DNA of 8,611 bases from Gammaproteobacteria bacterium (lineage in GTDB: Bacteria > Pseudomonadota > Gammaproteobacteria > DAOWEP01). Below the pieces are notes generated by a model. That model was given only the letters and a program-made list of their open reading frames with translations. It did not search any database and had not been told where the DNA came from. The DNA lies in contig DAOWEP010000106.1 in NCBI GenBank assembly GCA_030638455.1, forward strand, positions 1-8,611. Reading direction: 5' to 3'. Below are positions 1 through 5,274 of the stretch, piece after piece. The translations under genes were made by a program, and so were the position numbers. Positions within the stretch are counted from its first letter, which is position 1; the number at the start of each line of letters is the position of its first letter.

Positions 1-351
1 GGCCCTGCCGATGATGGCGCAGTTGGTTACGATCAGCGGAATAAAGATGCCGAGTATTCTGTACAGGTCATGAAAAAATGCATTCATGGCAAGTTCAATC
101 GCCGTTACAAATGAGGCAATGACTAATACAAATACAGGGATACGAATTTCATTGCGCACAAGGTTTCGGATTAGCGAGACCGTTACATTCGAGCCTATCA
201 GAACCAGTGTGGTGGCAATGCCAAGACCGAGACCGTTTACTACCGTTGCGGTTACCGCGAGCAACGGACATAGGCCAAGTAGCTGTACCAGTGCCGGGTT
301 ATTAGTCCAGAAACCATCTTGCACAATGTTGTGAATTTTATTAGTACTCAT
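1..351 (-). CDS. rsxE: RsxE/RnfE, membrane subunit of the Rnf/Rsx electron transport complex (N-terminal 117 codons; 3' end outside window)
   Basis: Translation from the ATG at 351-349 stays open to the window edge and gives 117 residues of a protein that is usually a little over 200 long, so roughly the C-terminal half is missing. The N-terminus has the RsxE hallmark FWTNNPALVQLLGLCPLLAV (residues 14-33), followed by hydrophobic segments at about 40-60, 72-90 and 98-115. Cys28 (LGLCP) and Cys111 (VTNCA) match Cys26 and Cys114 of RsxA in this window. In structures of Rnf and the related Nqr complex, the paired cysteines of the A/E (or D/E) subunits hold a membrane-embedded Fe-S cluster, so the same role is inferred here. 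It lies 29 bp after rsxG in the usual last position of the rsx set. No strong Shine-Dalgarno is visible. The start region is nearly duplicated just upstream (337-365), giving a short leader ORF that overlaps the start. Confidence 0.93.
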   Translation of the reverse strand, partial: MSTNKIHNIVQDGFWTNNPALVQLLGLCPLLAVTATVVNGLGLGIATTLVLIGSNVTVSLIRNLVRNEIRIPVFVLVIASFVTAIELAMNAFFHDLYRILGIFIPLIVTNCAIIGRA

Positions 352-380
352 TTATTTGCGCTCATGGAATCCGATTATTT

Positions 381-1052
381 CTATGTTTCTGATGATTTTT
401 CCAGGGTCGGCTTGGGTTTGGGCTCTTTCCTAAAAGAAAACAGTTTATCACGTTCCTGATTATAGTAGAGTAATGCCTTATGCACCGCTTTTACTACGGC
501 ACGTGGGGTTATTGTAGCGCCGGTAAACTGGTCAAATACGCCGCCATCCTTTTTTACCTTCCATCCGGCCTTGTTAGGATTCTCCAGGGACTTCCCCGAA
601 AAAGAGAGAACCCAGTCAGAACGGGTTTCCTCAATAGCATCACCCAGTCCAGGGGTTTCATGGTGGGTGACGATGCGCACCCCGGCCAATGTGCCATCGT
701 AGAGAATGCCGATCAATAACTTGATTGCGCCACTGTAACCATTGGGGGCAACTGCGGTAAGCGCAACTGCTACAGGTTCTCCATTTTTACGCGCCCGGTA
801 TACGGTAACCAGATCGGATGTACCCAGCATTGCAGGCATGGTTACCTGAAGGGAGTCATGAAAAATATCATTATCGTGCTTTTCTGGTGGTATCAGGGCA
901 TGCAGGCTTCGCAATAATGCGTTTTTCTCATTGAGCTTGATTCGTTCTTCTGTATTTTCAAAGGTATATGCCACCAGGCCTGTGCCGACGATCGCAAACA
1001 ATGCCAGCAGGATCGTCGAGGTAATGATATTAATGAAAGGTGATTTGCCCAT
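381..1052 (-). CDS. rsxG: RsxG/RnfG, FMN-carrying subunit of the Rnf/Rsx complex
   Basis: This 223-residue protein has one N-terminal membrane segment (about residues 8-30), then a periplasmic FMN-binding domain. The motif FDQFTGATITPRAV has TGAT at 177-180, and Thr180 is the expected site of covalent FMN attachment through phosphate, as in RnfG and NqrC. THHETPGLGD (129-138) and the preceding GYSGAIKLLIGI block are also typical of the family. The last 20 or so residues (KEPKPKPTLEKSSET) are a charged, probably disordered tail. The role is electron transfer between RsxD and the other membrane subunits. The start is supported by AGGTG (complement of 1061-1065), 8 bases before the ATG and overlapping the end of rsxD, which stops 11 bp upstream. 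That spacing suggests translation coupled to rsxD. Confidence 0.96.
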   Translation of the reverse strand: MGKSPFINIITSTILLALFAIVGTGLVAYTFENTEERIKLNEKNALLRSLHALIPPEKHDNDIFHDSLQVTMPAMLGTSDLVTVYRARKNGEPVAVALTAVAPNGYSGAIKLLIGILYDGTLAGVRIVTHHETPGLGDAIEETRSDWVLSFSGKSLENPNKAGWKVKKDGGVFDQFTGATITPRAVVKAVHKALLYYNQERDKLFSFRKEPKPKPTLEKSSET

Positions 1053-1063
1053 ATTACCAACAC

Positions 1064-2092
1064 CTACTCATCACGCGCACCAAGTACCCTTGGTTGTGTG
1101 TAATAGTCTATCGTTGGTACGCCCATGTTCATTAACAGGACAGCAAAGGCAACCCCGTCTGGATACCCGCCCCAGGTACGTATGATGTAAGTAAGAATGC
1201 CAATACCTGCGCCATAGATCAGTCTTCCTCTGTTGGTGGTGCTGGCCGTTACCGGGTCGGTAGCTATAAAAAATGCACCCAGCATCGCACCACCACTGAA
1301 CAGATGGAACAATGGGGGAGAATAGGTATCAGAGTCTATTGTGTGGAAGAACATGGCGGTTAGAAACAGGCCAAGCAACATCGCAATCGGAATATGCCAG
1401 CGTATAACACCCATAAAGAGTAACCAGCATCCGCCGATCAAAAAGCTCAGGCCAATCCATTCCCAGCCGGCGCCACCAAAGATTCCAAAAATGGGTGTTG
1501 TGCTGATTTCGCTTATGGTCTGACTAAGACTGAGCTGCGTTTTTAATGCATCCAATGGCGTTGCCATGGTCATACTGTCCAGCTGGAGTGTGGCTGGAGT
1601 TTTGCCCAGAAACTGGATAGCTGCAGTTTCTGAAAAACTGAAGTGGAGGCCGGTATGTGGCGCTAGCCATTGGGTCATTTGTTGTGGAAAGGAAATTAGT
1701 GCAACCACGTAGCCTATCATGGCGGGGTTAAACGGGTTATAGCCCAGGCCACCATACAGGTGTTTGGCAATAATAATAGCAAAGGCGGTAGCAGTCACCG
1801 TTAACCACCAGGGTGCGAGTGAAGGCAATGCAATTGCAAGCAGAATGGCAGTTAATAGTGCGCTGCCATCGTTTAGAGGCCTGGCTATTGCCCGACCACG
1901 CAATGCCAGTATAAGCGCCTCACAGGAAAGCGCGGTTACGCTAGCAATGATGATGTTAAAAAATACTCCCCAGCCAAATAATATGAAACAACAGATGACG
2001 CCCGGAATTAATGCATAGATAACCCGTCTCATGATGATGGTCACATCATTCTGAGGTTCCAGAAAGGGTGAGCTTGTATTGTTGAAATGCAT
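1064..2092 (-). CDS. rsxD: RsxD/RnfD, integral membrane FMN-binding subunit of the Rnf/Rsx complex
   Basis: This 342-residue, strongly hydrophobic protein of the RnfD/NqrB family has about nine to ten predicted membrane segments. The N-terminus (SSPFLEPQNDVTIIMRRVIYALIPG) is laid out like E. coli RsxD, which supports the first ATG over Met21. Family blocks include LNDGSALLTAILLAIALP (73-90), GYNPFNPAMIGYVV (117-130) and GGAMLGAFFIATDPVTAS (267-284). LDSMTMATPLDALK has Thr178 where the family's covalent FMN threonine sits (S/T-x-A-T pattern); that residue assignment is inferred. Structural studies of the family place RnfD in the core of the ion-translocating part. It follows rsxC after 15 bp with only a weak ribosome binding site (TAAG-like), so it probably depends on readthrough translation from rsxC. 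Confidence 0.96.
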   Translation of the reverse strand: MHFNNTSSPFLEPQNDVTIIMRRVIYALIPGVICCFILFGWGVFFNIIIASVTALSCEALILALRGRAIARPLNDGSALLTAILLAIALPSLAPWWLTVTATAFAIIIAKHLYGGLGYNPFNPAMIGYVVALISFPQQMTQWLAPHTGLHFSFSETAAIQFLGKTPATLQLDSMTMATPLDALKTQLSLSQTISEISTTPIFGIFGGAGWEWIGLSFLIGGCWLLFMGVIRWHIPIAMLLGLFLTAMFFHTIDSDTYSPPLFHLFSGGAMLGAFFIATDPVTASTTNRGRLIYGAGIGILTYIIRTWGGYPDGVAFAVLLMNMGVPTIDYYTQPRVLGARDE

Positions 2093-2107
2093 CGGTTTTG
2101 CTTATAG

Positions 2108-3808
2108 TTAGTCGATTGGAGTATTTATGGAGTGTTCGTTATCTTTTTCATGCTGTTGTAGTCGCTTTCTCCTTTCATCCACTTCACTGATTTTTCTTTG
2201 TTGTTCTTCCGTAAGTCCATCTGTATTTTTTGGGTTAATGCCGATTTCCTCATTCTTTTTTCGTACCCTCTCCATCGCGGCCTGAATGGCGGCCTTCTTC
2301 GGATCCAGTTCGTTCGAGCCGCCCTGCGATTTTTTCAGGGCTTCTTTCTTCTTGCGCATCCGCTCTTCGCGTTCCGCCTTCTCCCGGTCGATTCTTTCCT
2401 GTCTGAATTCATGCCGTTTCCTGGCAATGTCAGATTTTTGTTTGTCTCTTTCCTGGGCCCATATCTCGGTTTTGGCGTATCGGAAGTAATGCACCAGTGG
2501 AATATGGCTGGGGCAAACATAAGCGCAGCAACCACATTCTATACAATCAAACAAATGATAGTCCTGTATCTTGTCAAAATCCTTGGCATGGGAGTACCAG
2601 TACATCTGCTGAGGCAGTAACTGAACCGGGCATACCTTTGTGCATTCCCCGCACCGTATACAGGGCATCTGCGGTCTGGGGTCTGGAGCTTCCTGCTCAC
2701 TTGCACACAGTACACAGTTTATCGTTTTAGTAATGGGTAATTCGTCTGTTGGCATAGTGTAGCCCATCATAGGGCCACCGATAATCATGCGTTTAATTTC
2801 TTCTGTGTATCCACCACACTGTTCAATCAGGTCCTTAATGGGGGTGCCAAATGGGACATCCAGGTTGCACGGGTTCTTTACTCCCTGGCCCGTGATAGTT
2901 ACGATGCGAGAAACCAGAGGTTGTGAGCGCATTACTGCATGATAGGTGGCTACGGCAGTCCCCATGTTATGACAAACAATTCCTATATCAATCGGTAATC
3001 CATTGCTGGGTACTTCCTTACCTGTCAATACCGTTACAATCTGTTTTTCACTGCCTGCAGGATATATGGTAGGTATCTTCAGTATATGGATATTGTCAGT
3101 ATCGGCAGCTTGCTGCTTTCGTATATTTTCGAATGCCTCAACCATTGCTGCATAGGCTTCCGGTTTATTGTCCTCAATCCCGATCAAACATTGTCTGGCC
3201 TGCAATGCGTGACGAATGATCAGTAGCCCGGAGAGGATTTCCTTTGCATGTTCACGCATCAGCATGTCATCGCAGGTGATATAGGGTTCGCACTCAGCGC
3301 CATTTAAAATAAGAGTGTCTATGCTCATGCGGGCACCTGGATTCATCTTTATAAAAGAAGGAAAGCCGGCGCCACCAAGCCCCACAATTCCTGTCTCCCG
3401 TATGCGGTTACGCAGTGCGCTAGGGTTCATTTTCTTATAATCCGGCACCGGTTTAGGCAAGGTCATCCATTCATCATGGCCATCTGTCTCTATAACTATG
3501 CAGGGTGCAGACATGCCGGAGGGGTGAGGAACCGCTTGCTCGGATATTTCTACAACAGTTCCAGAGCTCGGTGCATGCACAGGTACACTGACATATCCGG
3601 TTGCATGTGCGATCAATTGACCTTTCAGTACCTTGTCGCCGGCTTTTACTATAGGTTCTGCCGGTTCTCCGATATGTTGCTGCAACGGAAGTATCAAATG
3701 TTTTGGGAGTCTGGCTCTTGCAATAGGTTGGCCTGTGGACATTTTCTTGTTGCCGGGTAAATGCAGCCCACCATTAAAATGCCAAAGTCTTTTTGATTTT
3801 GCCGTCAT
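2108..3808 (-). CDS. rsxC: RsxC/RnfC, Fe-S and NADH/FMN-binding subunit of the Rnf/Rsx complex
   Basis: RsxC is the peripheral subunit expected to exchange electrons with NAD(H). Residues 1-110 form the RnfC N-terminal region (FNGGLHLPGNK, and the barrel-sandwich segment HATGYVSVPVHAPSSGTVV at 68-86). The Complex I 51-kDa-like flavin/nucleotide fold carries GLGGAGFPSFIK (143-154) and ILNGAECEPYITCDD (167-181); an SLBB-like part follows at about 270-350. Two 4Fe-4S sites are visible: C383, C386, C389, C393 and C422, C425, C428, C432. The last 110 residues are highly charged (KQKSDIARKRHEFRQERID and similar) and likely coiled-coil. At 566 residues it is shorter than E. coli RsxC (about 740), mainly because the long repetitive C-terminus is missing. 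It starts 2 bp after rsxB; GGAAG (complement of 3821-3825) lies 12 bases before the ATG. Confidence 0.97.
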   Translation of the reverse strand: MTAKSKRLWHFNGGLHLPGNKKMSTGQPIARARLPKHLILPLQQHIGEPAEPIVKAGDKVLKGQLIAHATGYVSVPVHAPSSGTVVEISEQAVPHPSGMSAPCIVIETDGHDEWMTLPKPVPDYKKMNPSALRNRIRETGIVGLGGAGFPSFIKMNPGARMSIDTLILNGAECEPYITCDDMLMREHAKEILSGLLIIRHALQARQCLIGIEDNKPEAYAAMVEAFENIRKQQAADTDNIHILKIPTIYPAGSEKQIVTVLTGKEVPSNGLPIDIGIVCHNMGTAVATYHAVMRSQPLVSRIVTITGQGVKNPCNLDVPFGTPIKDLIEQCGGYTEEIKRMIIGGPMMGYTMPTDELPITKTINCVLCASEQEAPDPRPQMPCIRCGECTKVCPVQLLPQQMYWYSHAKDFDKIQDYHLFDCIECGCCAYVCPSHIPLVHYFRYAKTEIWAQERDKQKSDIARKRHEFRQERIDREKAEREERMRKKKEALKKSQGGSNELDPKKAAIQAAMERVRKKNEEIGINPKNTDGLTEEQQRKISEVDERRKRLQQHEKDNEHSINTPID

Positions 3809-3810
3809 GG

Positions 3811-4401
3811 TTATTTGCTGCTTCCTGCCAGTACTGTGTCATCTATGTCAGGCGCTTCCGACTCTTTTGACCCTTCCGGGAATGGCCATTTCCAGGTACT
3901 GATATCCTGCTTGACCGGCACAATGTGTATACATTCTACCGGGCATGGTGGTATGCACAGGTTACAGCCAGTGCATTCATCTGTTATTACAGTATGCATT
4001 TGTTTGGCGGCACCCAGAATGGCATCTACCGGACATGCCTGAATGCATAAGGTACAACCTATGCAGACCTGTTCGTCGATAACCACCACGGTCTTTGGTT
4101 GTTCTTCCCCGTTTTCCGGATTTAGTGGCTTTGCATCTACGCCCAGTAAATCAGATAGCGCAATAATGGTGGCTTCGCCACCCGGTGGGCACTGGTTGAT
4201 GTCTGCTTCTCCACTGGCTATCGCCTCAGCATATGGGCGGCAACCAGGATAACCGCATTGGCCACATTGGGTTTGCGGAAGTATTGCATCCACCCTGTCC
4301 ACAACCGGATCACTTTCAACCTTGAAACGGATTGCAGCATAGCCAAGTATCAGGCCAAAAACGATTGCGAGCCCTGTGATTGCAAGAATTGCGCTTATCA
4401 T
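3811..4401 (-). CDS. rsxB: RsxB/RnfB, polyferredoxin subunit of the Rnf/Rsx complex
   Basis: This 196-residue protein has one N-terminal membrane anchor (about residues 3-23, ending GYAAIRFKVESDP) and three Fe-S sites. The first is the 4Fe-4S domain with C46, C49, C54 and C71 in QTQCGQCGYPGCRPYAEAI. Two ferredoxin-type clusters follow at C113/C116/C119/C123 (CIGCTLCIQACPVDAI) and C143/C146/C149/C153 (CTGCNLCIPPCP). In each ferredoxin pair the last Cys of one motif usually ligates the other cluster. RsxB is thought to be where the complex meets ferredoxin. The C-terminal 30 residues are acidic and serine-rich. The ATG is preceded by AT-rich sequence without a clear Shine-Dalgarno, and a 176 bp gap holding a large palindrome separates it from rsxA. 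A small ORF through that palindrome ends in ATGA across this start, so coupled re-initiation is possible. Confidence 0.97.
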   Translation of the reverse strand: MISAILAITGLAIVFGLILGYAAIRFKVESDPVVDRVDAILPQTQCGQCGYPGCRPYAEAIASGEADINQCPPGGEATIIALSDLLGVDAKPLNPENGEEQPKTVVVIDEQVCIGCTLCIQACPVDAILGAAKQMHTVITDECTGCNLCIPPCPVECIHIVPVKQDISTWKWPFPEGSKESEAPDIDDTVLAGSSK

Positions 4402-4559
4402 CTGTTTATGAATAAAAGGGCCTCGCTATTAATTCTGAGCGCGGCAGATTGGAGACCCAAATTCACCACATCAAGGCGCAAATCGTAGGTAATAGCAGGA
4501 CTATTGCCAAGATTTGCAACACAGATGTGGTGAATTTGGGGTTCAAAGTGCGTGTTCAT
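4398..4559 (-). CDS. Hypothetical 53-residue ORF running through the palindromic element, overlapping the rsxB start
   Basis: Reading the rsxA-to-rsxB direction, an ATG at 4559-4557 opens a frame of 53 codons. It passes through the centre of the palindrome and ends in TGA at 4400-4398, sharing ATGA with the rsxB start codon. It lies in the same frame as rsxA, 18 bases after the rsxA stop, with an in-frame TAA between them. The product would begin MNTHFEPQIHHICV and end NSEALLFINR; no signal peptide, membrane segment or known motif is visible. I do not recognise a family. The frame may be a by-product of a low-stop palindromic element rather than a true gene. Its possible value is in carrying ribosomes from rsxA to rsxB. 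No strong Shine-Dalgarno precedes it. Confidence 0.25.
   Translation of the reverse strand: MNTHFEPQIHHICVANLGNSPAITYDLRLDVVNLGLQSAALRINSEALLFINR
4417..4435 (+). repeat. Left terminal inverted repeat of the palindromic element
   Basis: The 19 bases AGGGCCTCGCTATTAATTC are the reverse complement of 4560-4578 with a single C/T difference. They lie 15 bp from the rsxB start codon. Confidence 0.8.
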
Positions 4560-4578
4560 GAATTAATAACGAGGCCCT
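4560..4578 (-). repeat. Right terminal inverted repeat of the palindromic element
   Basis: This is the partner of 4417-4435. Its outermost base (4578) is also the last base of the rsxA TGA stop codon, so the element abuts the rsxA coding sequence without shortening it. Confidence 0.8.
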
Positions 4579-5159
4579 CATACCTTGATAAGGCCAGAGA
4601 ACCCCATAAATGCCAGCGACATTAATCCGGCAGTAATCAGGGCAATTGCGTTTCCTTTAAATGCTTCCGGCACATCTGCTACTGCAACACGCTCCCGCAT
4701 TGCGGCAAATAATATTAATACCATGGAGAAACCGATAGCCGCGCCAAAGCCGTACAATGCTGATTGTATAAACCCATGGTGTTCCTGTGTGTTCAACAGC
4801 GCAACACCAAGTACCGCACAGTTGGTGGTAATCAGTGGCAGGAATATGCCGAGTACCTGATAAAGCAGCGGGCTTGTTTTATGTACGACCATTTCTGTGA
4901 ACTGAACGACTGCTGCGATAACCAGGATAAAGCTGATGGTACGTAGATATTCAATTCCCAATGGGAGCAACAGGTATTCATTTACCAGATAACTGCATAC
5001 CGATGAGATTGTTAGCACGAAGGTTGTGGCTAATGACATTCCTGTGGCCGTTTCCAGTTTTCGGGAGACGCCCATGAACGGGCACAGACCCAGAAATTTT
5101 ACCAGGACAAAATTATTGACGAGTACGGTACTGATCAGAATAAGGGCATATTCAGTCAT
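4578..5159 (-). CDS. rsxA: RsxA/RnfA, membrane subunit of the Rnf/Rsx complex
   Basis: This 193-residue protein has the same length as E. coli RsxA and about six hydrophobic segments. The family blocks LVNNFVLVKFLGLCPFMGVS (13-32) and FLPLITTNCAVLGVALLN (106-123) hold Cys26 and Cys114. These pair with the equivalent cysteines of RsxE to ligate an Fe-S cluster inside the membrane, according to structures of Rnf and Nqr; that role is inferred here. RsxA and RsxE are homologous and take opposite orientations in the membrane. The C-terminus (LMSLAFMGFSGLIKV) is complete, although a palindromic element begins at the stop codon. The start is the conventional MTEY; the upstream sequence offers only a weak or distant ribosome binding site (GGAG about 17 bases upstream). 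It is the first gene of the rsx set, 115 bp downstream of metG in the same direction. Confidence 0.97.
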   Translation of the reverse strand: MTEYALILISTVLVNNFVLVKFLGLCPFMGVSRKLETATGMSLATTFVLTISSVCSYLVNEYLLLPLGIEYLRTISFILVIAAVVQFTEMVVHKTSPLLYQVLGIFLPLITTNCAVLGVALLNTQEHHGFIQSALYGFGAAIGFSMVLILFAAMRERVAVADVPEAFKGNAIALITAGLMSLAFMGFSGLIKV

Positions 5160-5274
5160 GGTCTTAAGGCTCTATTCTCCAGTCTCTAGTGTCGAGTAAA
5201 ATCATTAATAATGATATAGACAATATAGGGTAGTCTCTTGGTAAATAGTATTAGTAACAGGATTCTGGTTACTG
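5160..5274 (-). promoter_or_regulatory. metG-rsxA intergenic region, possible rsx promoter and operator
   Basis: This gap is AT-rich and large enough for its own promoter, although metG and rsx could also be co-transcribed. On the minus strand TTGTCT and TTTACT are 17 bases apart, an imperfect -35/-10 pair (four of six matches each). A 15-base palindrome, ATCATTA-A-TAATGAT (5201-5215), overlaps the spacer and could be an operator. Near the metG stop, AGTAAC (5253-5258) and GTTACT (5268-5273) could form a short stem with a 9-base loop, but no clear run of T follows on the minus strand, so a terminator is doubtful. All of these are weak calls. Confidence 0.3.
5201..5215. repeat. 15-base AT-rich palindrome upstream of rsxA
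   Basis: ATCATTAATAATGAT has perfect 7-base arms around a single central base. It lies about 42 bp upstream of the rsxA start codon, where an operator could sit. The half-site order (CATTA then TAATG) is opposite to that of a classical Fur box, so I do not assign a regulator. Such palindromes also arise by chance in AT-rich DNA. Confidence 0.4.

Larger units (their letters stand above)
4417..4578. mobile_element. 162 bp near-perfect palindromic (MITE-like) element between rsxA and rsxB
   Basis: The left arm (4417-4495, 79 bp) and right arm (4501-4578, 78 bp) are reverse complements along nearly their whole length, around a 5 bp centre (4496-4500, CAGGA). The outer 19 bp (AGGGCCTCGCTATTAATTC at 4417-4435 against 4560-4578) differ at one position. 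An inner 17 bp block (CCCAAATTCACCACATC, 4456-4472 against 4524-4540) is identical, and GCAAATC/GATTTGC pair nearer the centre (4478-4484 and 4511-4517 region). The sequence is non-coding apart from a doubtful small ORF. Terminal inverted repeats, small size, no transposase and placement in the gap of an otherwise compact operon suggest a non-autonomous miniature element. No clear target-site duplication is seen, so mobility is inferred. In RNA it could fold into a very long hairpin. Confidence 0.7.

Noticed and set aside
2198..2620. A 140-codon open frame on the plus strand antisense to rsxC
   Set aside because: It lies fully inside rsxC, whose motifs prove the minus-strand frame. The charged 3' end of rsxC is poor in antisense stops, and the product resembles no family.
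4402..4416. Target-site duplication flanking the palindromic element
   Set aside because: The sequences outside 4417 and 4578 show no convincing direct repeat, so the insertion mechanism remains unassigned.
5253..5273. Stem-loop after metG as a rho-independent terminator
   Set aside because: The stem is only 6 bp and AT-rich with a 9-base loop, and no run of T follows on the minus strand. It is mentioned only as a weak possibility in the intergenic entry.
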